From the NCBI GenBank assembly GCA_937770485.1, contig CALJHX010000030.1, positions 48,897-112,896 of the forward strand: DNA of 64,000 bases, in the 5' to 3' direction. The stretch is from an uncultured Verrucomicrobiae bacterium (GTDB taxonomy: Bacteria > Verrucomicrobiota > Verrucomicrobiia > Limisphaerales > UBA1096). Position numbers and translations under genes: made by a program. Below, one piece after another: positions 7,054 to 15,686 of the stretch; the first letter of the stretch is position 1; the number at the start of each line of letters is the position of its first letter. The notes under the pieces are model-generated. The model searched no databases. It saw only the letters and a program-made list of their open reading frames with translations, and was not told where the DNA came from.

Positions 7054-8046
7054 ATGAAAAAATTGTATGATGCAAGTGAAGGTCTAAGTATCGGGAAACA
7101 AGTAATATGTGCTCTGTTAGCCTGTGTTATAATAATATGTATTTTTGGTGGGGTGTTTTTGGCCGGTGCATTTTTATCAGACTACTATAATGATAATAGA
7201 GGATGGGTGATAACCATTTTAATGGCGGTGTCTGGTCTTAGTTTGTTGTGGTTTCTTGTTTGTCGCAGTTTTGTGACGAGGATTGAAAATAAAGAAACGA
7301 CTCCTGTTAATGAATTAAGTGCTGGAGATGTAGAAATCGTTGGTAAAGTTAAGTCTGTAGGTGAATCAATTATCAGCCCAACGGGGCACAATTGTGTGTA
7401 TTATGCCTCTTATTGGGTGAATAAGATTTATACTCATAGAGGCAATGGCGAAAGCGGTGGCTCTACTGATATAAGTTATGTTCTGGTAGCAGATAATGTT
7501 CGCAATTCTTCATTTGTTATTGCAGATGAATCTGGAGAGATAGAATTAGATTTGAGCGATGTTCAATATCAAAGCGTGCATGGTTTGTGGATGAATCAAT
7601 TTAAAGGTATCAAATTAAAGAATCCACAACGAAGCCCTATTGGTGGAATTGCATCCTCACAATATGAAGAATATAATTTAAAAGCAGGAGATAATTTTTA
7701 TTATAATGGAGCTATTGGGGAATTTAATTATAAAGACAAAACTGAAATTTCCGATTTACCCCCTATTATCGGAACTGCCAATAGAGATAAAGCTGAAATT
7801 TCTGATTTGCCTCCTGTTATTTTAAAGGAGTCTGAATGGACACTTCCCGAAATCCCAGCTGGCACAAGAAAATGGAAACTAGAAGGTGGGATAATAGGCA
7901 ACAGGACAGAAGAAGACATTGGCAGTTCTTATCAAAAAGGGATGAATATTTCATTAGTTGTTACAATTATATTATGGGTAATAGTAATATTTCTTCTTTT
8001 TTTGCCTTCGGAAATTTACCGTATACTAAAAGAAATCATAGGGTAA
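7054..8046 (+). CDS. GIDE-domain-like membrane protein
   Basis: 330 residues. Two N-terminal membrane helices (about 17-42 and 50-70), a long soluble part and a C-terminal helix (about 300-322). The soluble part has ELSAGDVEIVGKVKSVGESI, SPTGHNCVYYASYWV and SFVIADESGEIELDLSDV, the layout of the GIDE domain found in MULAN-type E3 ligases and in bacterial membrane proteins of unknown role ('G...v.GkV', 'C..Y', 'F.l.D.sG...v'). No RING domain is present. A 12-residue phrase, DKxEISDLPPxI, occurs twice (about 228-260). Strikingly AT-rich for this window, so probably acquired. It follows an ankyrin tail by 27 bases. Confidence 0.6.
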   Translation: MKKLYDASEGLSIGKQVICALLACVIIICIFGGVFLAGAFLSDYYNDNRGWVITILMAVSGLSLLWFLVCRSFVTRIENKETTPVNELSAGDVEIVGKVKSVGESIISPTGHNCVYYASYWVNKIYTHRGNGESGGSTDISYVLVADNVRNSSFVIADESGEIELDLSDVQYQSVHGLWMNQFKGIKLKNPQRSPIGGIASSQYEEYNLKAGDNFYYNGAIGEFNYKDKTEISDLPPIIGTANRDKAEISDLPPVILKESEWTLPEIPAGTRKWKLEGGIIGNRTEEDIGSSYQKGMNISLVVTIILWVIVIFLLFLPSEIYRILKEIIG

Positions 8047-8199
8047 CCCAACGTTTTAATTGTTTTACTGCTCTTATGTTTGCGTGGGACTGTACTCCCA
8101 GCTATTGGTTATATTCTATGGCTACTTTTTGACATATATTTCAAATGAAAACTAAACCAACCCGCTCCACCACTTGAACGCCACAGGGTTGTTATTCAG

Positions 8200-8259
8200 C
8201 GGCAGCAGTTAAAACGGGTTGAAAACTGGGGTCAGCGGGATGACCGTCTGTTCTGCGTA
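8200..8259 (+). repeat. pre-leader repeat R2 (diverged)
   Basis: CGGCAGCAGTTAAAACGGGT and the following GAAAACTGG match R1, R3 and R4. Translated in the frame of the following ATG it reads RQQLKRVENWGQRDDRLFCV, keeping the peptide pattern despite base changes. Here it precedes a short hydrophobic ORF rather than an ankyrin gene. The gap 8047-8199 holds nothing recognisable. Confidence 0.6.
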
Positions 8260-8481
8260 ATGAATCAAAACAAGAAAACGTTTATATTTTTATTTGGTGG
8301 GATGGCCGTGATGGTCGTTACAACGGTCTGTGGAGCGGTGATTATGATTGCATTGGATGACGCCGCAGGAGGCAGCCTGGATGGAACAACAAGGAGACAA
8401 GGGAACCGAGACGGAACTGAGCAACCCCGCCTACAAAGGAAAGTGGGGTGGCAGGGAAGTCATTCAATAGGAGTGGCTTGA
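8260..8481 (+). CDS. short hydrophobic leader ORF, probably chimeric debris
   Basis: 73 codons beginning MNQNKKTFIFLFGGMAVMVV, a membrane-spanning or signal segment (about 7-33), directly after repeat R2. From about codon 35 the frame becomes Arg/Gly/Gln-rich and overlaps a better coding frame (the sulfatase C-terminus at 8357-8470). I read it as a leader fused out of frame to a gene fragment. A real small membrane protein cannot be excluded. Confidence 0.3.
   Translation: MNQNKKTFIFLFGGMAVMVVTTVCGAVIMIALDDAAGGSLDGTTRRQGNRDGTEQPRLQRKVGWQGSHSIGVA
8357..8470 (+). pseudogene. sulfatase C-terminal remnant
   Basis: 37 codons from the ATG at 8357, reading TPQEAAWMEQQGDKGTETEL and then NPAYKGKWGGREVIQ-stop. 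The phrase WM.QQGDKG..TEL is typical of the last helix of arylsulfatases of planctomycetes and verrucomicrobia. Only this end survives. It sits just ahead of a complete sulfatase gene. Confidence 0.4.
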
Positions 8482-8560
8482 CCCATCCCACGATTCCCGA
8501 GCCATTAGATCTTTAGCTGAGCAGCCCCCGTTAGACCAACTGATACACGATTCGATCACC

Positions 8561-10384
8561 ATGAAACGACTCCTCTCAACCCTTGCCGCTTTCGCCCTCG
8601 CCTACACGAGCGCCTGGGCTCGCCCCAATGTGCTCATCGTCATGACCGACGACCAGGGCTATCCAGAACTCTCGGTACACGGCAATCCAGTCCTTCAGAC
8701 ACCTCATCTCGATCGCCTGCACAGCCAAAGTCTTCGCCTGAGCGACTACCATGTCACACCGATGTGTACACCTACACGGGGTCAGTTGCTAACCGGAATC
8801 GATGCCGCTCGGAATGGCGCTGCGAACGTGAGCAGCGGCCGCGCTCTCCTGCGACCGGAGATTCCCACCATGGCCAACTACTTCGGCGATGCGGGTTTTG
8901 CCACCGGTGTTTTCGGGAAGTGGCACCTCGGCGCCAACTATCCGTATCGCCCGCAGGATCGGGGATTCCAGGAAAGCGTCTGGTATCCGTCTTCCTCGAT
9001 CCCGTCCGTGCCTGCGTATTGGGGGAACGACTATTTTGATGACGTCTACACACGCAACGGCAAGAACGAGCGGTTCAAGGGCTACTGCACCGATGTGTTT
9101 TTCGCGGAAGCCAAGGCGTTCATGAAGAAATCGACCAAGGCCAAAAAGCCCTTCCTTTGCTATCTCGCGACCAATACCCCACATGGTCCGTTCATCCCGA
9201 AGCCTGAGGATCGGGAAGTGATCGCTGAAAGACTGAAGGATCCACAGTTTGATCACCTCAAAGATAACTTGAAGAAGAATCTCGCCAATTACCTGGGCAT
9301 GATCCGAAACATCGATGCCAACATGGGGGGCTTGATGCAGTTCCTCGATGATGAAGGGCTGACTGACAATACGATTCTGATCTTCCAGACTGACAACGGC
9401 AGTCTTCTCGGTCCCCAGTATTTCAACGCGGGGATGCGGGGCAAGAAAACGGAACTCTGGGAAGGAGGACACAGGGTTCCCTGCTTCATCCGTTGGCCCA
9501 ACGGCAATCTCGCAAAACCGCAGGACATCGGCGGATTGACTCAGGTGCAGGACATTCTGCCGACCTTGTTGGACTTATGCCAAATCAATGCAGAGAGCGG
9601 ACCCGAGTTTGACGGAATGAGTCTCGCTCCGGTTTTACGGGGTGAACAACAGGTTTCCGATGAGAGGGTTCTCATCATGAACTACAGCAGGATGCCGGGC
9701 TTCTCGAATTATCCATCGCCCCATAGCCAAACACAGATGCGGGCCGACCAGGCGGGCGTGCTGTGGAAGCGTTGGCGCCTTTTGGAAGACAGGGAACTCT
9801 ACAATCTGGACTCTGATCCGCTCCAGCAGACCAACATCATCGATCAACATCCGGAGGTGGTGGCGAAACTACGAAAGCGCCTTACCGCGTGGTGGGACAG
9901 AGTCGGCACGACTGCGAACGAGGAGCAGCGCATCATCATTGGAACAGAACACGAGAATCCCACCAAACTATCCGGCACCGAATGGCTCGATGTGTTTATC
10001 GATCAACAAAGACAGATTCTCAAAGGCTCACAGAAGAGCGGCTATTGGCTGATCGACGTGGCTCAGGCGGGCGAATACGACATTGAGCTTCGTCGCTGGC
10101 CCAAGGAAGCCGATGGGACGATCAGCGGAACCTTGCCCGATGGGACCGGCACGGCGCTACCTATCACCCATGCGAGTCTTTTCGTTAGCGGCCACAATCA
10201 CATGAGCATTGGCAAAAAACGCGCCTATCAATTTGAGGGCCTGACCAAACGAGTCAGGGAAGTAGACAAAGGAGCTGTTTTTACGATGAAGTTAAAGAAA
10301 GGCCCCACAGCTTTGCACACCTGGTTTAAAGGCAGGGATGATACGATGCTAAGCGCCTACTACGTTTACGTCACGCGGCAATAG
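8561..10384 (+). CDS. arylsulfatase A-type sulfatase, secreted
   Basis: 607 residues with a Sec signal peptide (MKRLLSTLAAFALAYTSAWA). The metal site opens with NVLIVMTDDQGYPELSVHG. The active-site motif is CTPTRGQLLTG with Cys69, expected to be converted to formylglycine by an anaerobic- or FGE-type maturase not present here. GVFGKWHLG, TPHGPF and FQTDNGS supply further catalytic and metal-binding residues. The last 150 or so residues form an extra beta-rich domain. It would desulfate a carbohydrate or aryl sulfate in the periplasm; marine polysaccharides are the usual substrates of this expansion. The gene is flanked on both sides by pieces of other sulfatases. Confidence 0.93.
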   Translation: MKRLLSTLAAFALAYTSAWARPNVLIVMTDDQGYPELSVHGNPVLQTPHLDRLHSQSLRLSDYHVTPMCTPTRGQLLTGIDAARNGAANVSSGRALLRPEIPTMANYFGDAGFATGVFGKWHLGANYPYRPQDRGFQESVWYPSSSIPSVPAYWGNDYFDDVYTRNGKNERFKGYCTDVFFAEAKAFMKKSTKAKKPFLCYLATNTPHGPFIPKPEDREVIAERLKDPQFDHLKDNLKKNLANYLGMIRNIDANMGGLMQFLDDEGLTDNTILIFQTDNGSLLGPQYFNAGMRGKKTELWEGGHRVPCFIRWPNGNLAKPQDIGGLTQVQDILPTLLDLCQINAESGPEFDGMSLAPVLRGEQQVSDERVLIMNYSRMPGFSNYPSPHSQTQMRADQAGVLWKRWRLLEDRELYNLDSDPLQQTNIIDQHPEVVAKLRKRLTAWWDRVGTTANEEQRIIIGTEHENPTKLSGTEWLDVFIDQQRQILKGSQKSGYWLIDVAQAGEYDIELRRWPKEADGTISGTLPDGTGTALPITHASLFVSGHNHMSIGKKRAYQFEGLTKRVREVDKGAVFTMKLKKGPTALHTWFKGRDDTMLSAYYVYVTRQ

Positions 10385-10393
10385 ACTCACCTC

Positions 10394-10834
10394 ATGAGAA
10401 CCATAAGATACAAACTGCTCGAATATTTTGAAAACGGAACTGTTCAACTCTTCAATCTGAGAGATGACATGGGTGAGCAAAACGATCTATCGAAAATTGA
10501 AGGCCGGAAGGCCAAGGAACTCACAGCAAAGCTTCATCAATGGCGCAAAGATGTAGATGCGCAAATGATGCCCCCCAATCCTGATTATGACATTGCTCTC
10601 GACCCATGGTCAGGAAAGGAAACATCTAAAGGGTCAAAGATCGTTAACGCGCCGGGATACATGAACACTTCGACACAGAAGCTCATACTGACCTACAGCA
10701 GACGCTCGGAAGCCGTATCCAACTTCGGCACAACGAGCGGCTGGAACCACGAGCATCTCTGGTGCAACTCCTACGACAATGAGCAAATAATCAACCCGTC
10801 CAGACTAACGAAAGCTTTGGCCCAATTTGGATAA
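10394..10834 (+). pseudogene. chimeric fragment: sulfatase C-terminus joined to an endonuclease I-like piece
   Basis: 146 codons. Residues 1-80 (RYKLLEYFENGTVQLFNLRD, NDLSKIEGRKAKELTAKLHQW, MPPNPDYD) are the C-terminal subdomain of a different sulfatase subfamily, without any catalytic part. From about residue 95 the sequence changes to LTYSRRSEAV and then TSGWNHEHLWCNSYDNEQ, which resembles the 'WNrEHvWp.S' active-site region of endonuclease I family nucleases, again as a fragment. Two unrelated gene pieces in one frame suggest recombination debris. It starts 10 bases after the complete sulfatase. Confidence 0.55.
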
Positions 10835-10962
10835 CTCGATCACCTCAATACAGATAAGACCGTTCATTTTGTGCGGGCGGTTAGGTGACTCGGGCAATCG
10901 CCAGTTGGCAAAACGTTGCCTATCTTGGAATGACTAGGTTTCATTCCAGCTAGGGGGCTGAC

Positions 10963-11058
10963 TTGATCAAACGAAAAAACGACGCCGCAGAAACCACTGA
11001 CCTCCTCCGCAAACACGGTGGCAAGACGGGTGAAGAATTGAAAGCTGAGGGGAAGTAG
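10963..11058 (+). repeat. orphan ankyrin tail repeat (copy 6)
   Basis: Open segment reading DAAETTDLLRKHGGKTGEEL and KAEGK-TAG, preceded by only about ten codons. It is almost identical to the tail at 6969 and lies 14 bases before repeat R3. The rest of the gap 10835-10962 shows nothing recognisable. Confidence 0.85.
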
Positions 11059-11072
11059 CCAACCCACCTCTG

Positions 11073-11129
11073 CGGCAACAGTTAAAACGCCTTGAAAACT
11101 GCACTCATCGGGTTGACGGTCGGTTCACC
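11073..11129 (+). repeat. pre-leader repeat R3
   Basis: 57 nt directly before the ATG at 11130. In frame it encodes RQQLKRLENCTHRVDGRFT. It matches R1 and R4 closely, including the CAGTT/AACTG inverted repeat. Confidence 0.8.
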
Positions 11130-12338
11130 ATGAAATCACAACTGATCGCAATCGTCGCAGCCGTGCTGGTTGTGGGGTGCGCTACGACGCAGCAACCAAA
11201 ACCGCCGACAGCCAAAGCACCAGACATCTCTATTCACGATGCTGCTAATACTGGAAACATCGAAGCCGTCAAACAGCACTTGGCTGATGGTGTGGATGTG
11301 AATGTAACGGCTGATGGTGGATTTACTGCTTTGCATTTTGCGGCTAGTGAAGGCTACAAGGAAGTGGTCGAACTTCTTATCGCCACTGGTGCGGATGTGA
11401 ATGCGACGTCTGATCGTGGCGTTAAACCACTAGATGGGGCCACAGATCCGCACGCCACCCTTGATCGCCAGCCCGAAATTGCCAACCTCCTCCGCAAACA
11501 CGGCGGCAAGACGGGTGAAGAATTGCAGCCGCCCAGTCAATTGCTACCAATCCCGGATAATCTCGTGGTCCTGACCTTCGACGACGGCAACAAGTCCGAC
11601 TTCGCCAACGTCCCCAAGGTCCTCAAGAAGCACGGATTTGGAGCAACCTTCTATGTCACCGAGGGACTGGGGTTTCTCAAGAACCCGCAGAACTACCTCT
11701 CCTGGGAGCAGATTCGCCAACTCCACGAGATGGGCTACGAGATTGGAAACCACACTCAGCATCACCGCAACGTCACTCGCTTGAAGGCGGAGGAGTTCGC
11801 GGCATCGCTCGCACACATCGACAAGCGTTGTGCTGAAAACAAAATCACCAAACCTGTGACTTTCTGCTTCCCTGGATTTCAGGACAATCATGCCTCCGTG
11901 AAAGTGTTGGAGGAGCATGGCTTTCTTTTTGCCCGGCGCGGCGTGGGGCCCGAATACAAAGACCCCGGCAAAGGAGCGAGAGGTCCGGCCTATGATCCCA
12001 AAGTCGACGATCCGCTCCTTGTTCCCACCACCGGCTACGACGGACCCGATTGGAAAATGGAAGACCTCAAATGGGCGGTCGATCAGGCCAAGGGCGGAAA
12101 GATCACCGTGCTCTGCTTTCACGGCATCCCCGCCATCGAGCATCCCTGGGTCAGTACTGACCTCAAAGATTTCGAAAAGTACATGCAGTATCTCAAGGAC
12201 GAAGGCTGCACCGTGATTGCCATGCGCGATCTCGCCAAGTATGTTAATCCTAATAACCGCCCCCAAAAAGCGGACCCCTATCAACCGATTCGCACACGTG
12301 TCGCGGAGATGAAGAAAAAGGCTGCTGAAAAGGAATAG
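11130..12338 (+). CDS. ankyrin-repeat lipoprotein fused to a polysaccharide deacetylase (NodB) domain
   Basis: 402 residues. Lipoprotein leader MKSQLIAIVAAVLVVGC (Cys17), Pro-rich linker, then ankyrin repeats at about 33-120 (HDAANTGNIEAVKQHLADG, YKEVVELLIATGADVN) closed by LRKHGGKTGEELQPP at 121-135. A NodB-type deacetylase follows: LTFDDGNKSD (149-153 TFDDG, catalytic Asp and metal Asp), GNHTQHH (metal His208 and His212) and FCFPGF. The family removes N-acetyl or O-acetyl groups from cell-wall or capsule glycans. The join falls exactly at the ankyrin tail, so the enzyme appears to have been attached where the stop codon normally is. The active site looks intact. Confidence 0.9.
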   Translation: MKSQLIAIVAAVLVVGCATTQQPKPPTAKAPDISIHDAANTGNIEAVKQHLADGVDVNVTADGGFTALHFAASEGYKEVVELLIATGADVNATSDRGVKPLDGATDPHATLDRQPEIANLLRKHGGKTGEELQPPSQLLPIPDNLVVLTFDDGNKSDFANVPKVLKKHGFGATFYVTEGLGFLKNPQNYLSWEQIRQLHEMGYEIGNHTQHHRNVTRLKAEEFAASLAHIDKRCAENKITKPVTFCFPGFQDNHASVKVLEEHGFLFARRGVGPEYKDPGKGARGPAYDPKVDDPLLVPTTGYDGPDWKMEDLKWAVDQAKGGKITVLCFHGIPAIEHPWVSTDLKDFEKYMQYLKDEGCTVIAMRDLAKYVNPNNRPQKADPYQPIRTRVAEMKKKAAEKE

Positions 12339-12362
12339 GTCCTTGTTCATAGTGCCAAAACC

Positions 12363-15128
12363 ATGAATCGCCTCTTCGTTGCCTTGTTGGCAGTCTCCTT
12401 CCCCGTCAGTGCCTTCGGTGCGCCTGGTTTGATCGCCGAGTATTTCGACCTCCACGAAAAACTGGGCGATGAATACGAAGTGCCCACCGGCCTGCAGCCC
12501 TGGCTGGTGCGCATCGACAAGCAGGTGAACTTTCCCGAAACGCCGGGTGAGTTTTACGGCTCAAAGCTTTCCGATCAGTTCATGGTGCGTTGGAGCGGCA
12601 CTCTCAACATCGCTACAGAAGGCGATTACAAGTTCCTCATGAATTCCGACGACGGGTCGCGGCTTTCGATTGACGGCCAGCTCGTGGTTGAAAACTGGGG
12701 ACCGCACAGCATGACAAAGAAGAGCGGCTCGATCAGCCTGCGCCCCGGATCCCATCGAGTCACAATCCTCTACCAGGAAGGCGGAGTCGGAGCTGGGTGC
12801 ATTGCGACTTGGATCCGTCCCGGAGGAAAAGAGGAACCAATCCCCGCTTCGATTTTGTCCCACGATCCGAAGAGACTGAAGGCGATCAAGTGGGATCCGG
12901 CGCCCTTTGCGAAAACGCCGACGCAAACTCCGCCCCTTCCGATTCGCGATACCGGGATGTTTCCGGCTCGATTCGGAAGCTTCGCAGGCAATGCCCTGCG
13001 GGTGGGCCAGGACAAGAAGGGCGACAACCTCGTCTTCCGGGGACAGATCATCCGCCTCAACGAAGAAGGCAGCGCCTGCATCGTCTTCGACGCGGACACC
13101 ATGCGTATGGCGGCGGGGTGGACGAAGGGCGGCCTGCAACTGAAAGGCGGCCCGATTAGCGGCGGTAACGATGTCTTCCCGTTGTTCGTCGGCAAGGCGC
13201 TCTTCACGAATGCCGCCGCGCCGGGCTGGGCCGACAGCGAGGGAAATTTCCGCGAACCGCGGAGCGCGGAAGACGGCGCCTATCCGCCACTGGGTCCCTT
13301 GCCGAAAACACAGGCACACTACCGTGGGCTCTACGCGCATGGCGACAAGGTGGTGTTGCGCTACACAGTCGGAAAAGACTCCATCCTCGAAATGCCGGCC
13401 CTCGAGAATGGCGTGATCACACGCACGATCCAGGGCACGTTTTCCAGGCCCGCCACGATGGTTTTGGCCAAGGTCGACGGCGCGCCGAAAATTCGGGTAG
13501 TCGGGGCGAACCTCATGGCAACAACCGGGAGGCACGGCATCGTGTTGCAGATACCCGCCGGGAGAACTCACCTCAAGATCGCCTACGGCACCGGGGTGGT
13601 ATCCGCAAACCTCGAGGATCTCACCCCCTACACGGAGGGCGGCCCCAGCCGCTTTCCGGCGACCGTCACGACCAAAGGAAGAATCGCTCAAGATGATGGC
13701 ATCTCCGCCTACCTGCTCGATCGCCTCACTCTCCCCTACGAGAATCCCTACGGGATGAAGATGCGGATTGGGGGCTTCGACTTCTTCACCAGCGACCCGA
13801 GCCGCGCGGCTGTCTGCACCTGGGACGGCGACGTCTGGATCGTGAGTGGAATCGACGAGAAACTCGAGAACCTGCAGTGGAAACGCTTTGCGGCTGGAGG
13901 CCACGAAACTCTCGGCCTCACCATCGTCGACGATGTCATCTACACGGTGGGCGACGACCAAATCACGCGCTACCATGACATCAATGGTGACGATGAGGCG
14001 GACTACCACGAGAACTTCAACAACGATTGGGAACTCACCACCAGCTTTCATGAGTTCTGCTTCGATCTGCAGAGGGCTCCGAACGGGGACTTCTACTTCG
14101 CCTATGGCAGCCCCGTGCTCGGGGGCGGGCTGAGCTTCAGTCGCATGGGTCGCCACCACGGCTCGATCATTCGCGTCTCGAAAGATGGATCGGAGATCGA
14201 GCGCTACGCCACCGGTCTGCGAGCACCTAACGGAATCGGGGTGAGCCCCACTGGACAGATCACCTGCGGGGACAATGAGGGCACCTTCGTGCCACGCTGC
14301 CCGATCCACTGGATCGACAAGGGAGAATTCCTTGGAGTGGTCGATGCGGCAGCCAACTACGCCAGCATGAATACCACCACGACCGTTGCCCAGCGTCGCG
14401 GGAACCGGGACAAGCACCTCGACCCGGGCGAGGCTCCCGTGCCGCTGGCCTGGCTCCCCAAGAGCGTCGATAACTCGAACGGCGGCCAGGTGTGGGTCAC
14501 CAGCAAAAGATGGGGGCCGTTCCAGGGAGAGATGCTGCACCTCAGCTACGGACAGAGCGCGCTCTACCTCGTTCTTAAGCAAAAGTGTGGAGATCTCATT
14601 CAGGGCGGAGTCGTCAGAATCCCAGTGCGCCCAACCTCCAGCGCGATGCGCGGCCGATTCAACAAGAGGGACGGTCAGCTCTATGTGGCCGGACTCAGAG
14701 GTTGGCAGACCAATGCCGCGCGCGAAGGAGGACTCGATCGCGTTCGCTACACCGGACGGAAAGTGAAGATGCCCAGCGCTCTTGAAGTTCGTGACGGCGG
14801 AATTGTGATCGGCTTCACGGAGAAACTCGACAAGGCGCTGGCAGAAGACCCGGGCAGCTATGCGCTATCAGGAAGCGACCTGCGCTGGACACACGCCTAC
14901 GGAACATCGGAGTACCAAACCGGACATCGCGATTCGGATGCCCCGCCGAAAGGCCGCACCAGGTTCACGGTCGATTCAGCGAGGCTCCTGCCGGATGGCA
15001 AATCGGTCTTTCTCAAGGTGGATGACCTGCGACCGGTCCACATGATGGAGATCAAAATCGATCTCGAGACCGAGAGCGGTGACGAGATCGTGAGCAAAAT
15101 CTGGAATACGATCCACGTGACGGAGTGA
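12363..15128 (+). CDS. secreted PA14 - DUF6797 - beta-propeller protein
   Basis: 921 residues with a signal peptide (MNRLFVALLAVSFPVSAFGA). Residues about 22-160 are a PA14 domain (GLIAEYFDLHE, LMNSDDGSRLSIDGQLVV, HRVTILYQEGGVGAGC), usually carbohydrate-binding. Residues about 200-370 match the planctomycete/verrucomicrobial DUF6797 pattern (GLQLKGGPISGGNDVFPLF, HYRGLYAHGDKVVLRYTVG). A sorbosone-dehydrogenase-like propeller follows (YHDINGDDEADYHENFNND, YATGLRAPNGIGVSPTGQ). No haem c motif (CxxCH) is seen. Likely a periplasmic glycan-related protein of unknown activity. It is the longer paralogue of the protein at 28.5-30.8 kb, which lacks PA14. It starts 25 bases after the deacetylase fusion, so the two may be co-transcribed. 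Confidence 0.8.
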   Translation: MNRLFVALLAVSFPVSAFGAPGLIAEYFDLHEKLGDEYEVPTGLQPWLVRIDKQVNFPETPGEFYGSKLSDQFMVRWSGTLNIATEGDYKFLMNSDDGSRLSIDGQLVVENWGPHSMTKKSGSISLRPGSHRVTILYQEGGVGAGCIATWIRPGGKEEPIPASILSHDPKRLKAIKWDPAPFAKTPTQTPPLPIRDTGMFPARFGSFAGNALRVGQDKKGDNLVFRGQIIRLNEEGSACIVFDADTMRMAAGWTKGGLQLKGGPISGGNDVFPLFVGKALFTNAAAPGWADSEGNFREPRSAEDGAYPPLGPLPKTQAHYRGLYAHGDKVVLRYTVGKDSILEMPALENGVITRTIQGTFSRPATMVLAKVDGAPKIRVVGANLMATTGRHGIVLQIPAGRTHLKIAYGTGVVSANLEDLTPYTEGGPSRFPATVTTKGRIAQDDGISAYLLDRLTLPYENPYGMKMRIGGFDFFTSDPSRAAVCTWDGDVWIVSGIDEKLENLQWKRFAAGGHETLGLTIVDDVIYTVGDDQITRYHDINGDDEADYHENFNNDWELTTSFHEFCFDLQRAPNGDFYFAYGSPVLGGGLSFSRMGRHHGSIIRVSKDGSEIERYATGLRAPNGIGVSPTGQITCGDNEGTFVPRCPIHWIDKGEFLGVVDAAANYASMNTTTTVAQRRGNRDKHLDPGEAPVPLAWLPKSVDNSNGGQVWVTSKRWGPFQGEMLHLSYGQSALYLVLKQKCGDLIQGGVVRIPVRPTSSAMRGRFNKRDGQLYVAGLRGWQTNAAREGGLDRVRYTGRKVKMPSALEVRDGGIVIGFTEKLDKALAEDPGSYALSGSDLRWTHAYGTSEYQTGHRDSDAPPKGRTRFTVDSARLLPDGKSVFLKVDDLRPVHMMEIKIDLETESGDEIVSKIWNTIHVTE

Positions 15129-15194
15129 TTCCAATGAGCAGATCGGCTGAGGAAGACTTGATCAACTGAAGAGATCCATCACCGTAGCGATCTC

Positions 15195-15426
15195 AGTTAT
15201 ACTATTGGCTAGCTTCTGCTGTTGGAAGAGGTCGCAAGGAGGTTGTCGAACTATTAATTGTCGTAGGTATTGATTTAACACAATGAGTGATTTCCATAAA
15301 ACACCGCTAGATTATGCCAAAGGAGAATCTTGGGCGCACTCCGAAGTCAAAGCCGTGAAGAGGCAAACCGCCGACCTTCTCCTAAAACACGGCGGCAAGG
15401 TGGGTGATTGGTTGAATGCTGATTAA
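15195..15426 (+). pseudogene. ankyrin remnant with tail (copy 7)
   Basis: Pieces in different frames: GRGRKEVVELLIVVGIDL (about 15222), then PLDYAKGE-like sequence near 15303, then ADLLLKHGGKVGDWLNAD and TAA at 15424. The order is that of one ankyrin repeat unit plus tail, with frameshifts and stops between. The stretch 15129-15194 shows nothing. Confidence 0.65.
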
Positions 15427-15427
15427 T

Positions 15428-15670
15428 CTATTCACAAAGCTGCCAGTGCAGGACACATCGCCGACGTAACCATTATAACGAAGTAGTTTCAAGAAGCAGT
15501 GCTACATGGTTAAGCTGGCGGATTAGATAGACACATGAACAATAAAAATTATTACAGGATAATACTTAGACGAAAGCACAAGTTTGCTGCTAAGTCCGAT
15601 CGAAACAACCGGCATCCTCCGCAAACACGGCAGCAAGACAGCTGGAGATTTAAAAGCTGAATGGAAATGA
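15428..15670 (+). pseudogene. ankyrin remnant with tail (copy 8)
   Basis: Opens with IHKAASAGHIADV, the first helix of the ankyrin domain as in the gene at 5.8 kb, then loses the frame. It closes with ILRKHGSKTAGDLKAEWK and TGA at 15668. Only the two ends of the domain are still readable. It directly precedes the gene at 15687. Confidence 0.6.
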
Positions 15671-15686
15671 TTGCCCAAAAGAACTA

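Noticed and set aside
11073..11129. Reading the pre-leader repeat as a standard promoter because of TTGAAA and TTGAC
   Set aside because: No -10 element at correct spacing was found in any copy and the TTGAC is too close to the start codon.
12561..14582. Long minus-strand ORF of 673 codons
   Set aside because: It lies fully antisense to the PA14/DUF6797 gene, has no recognisable domain, and its Arg/His/Val-rich composition is that of a mirror frame of GC-rich coding sequence.
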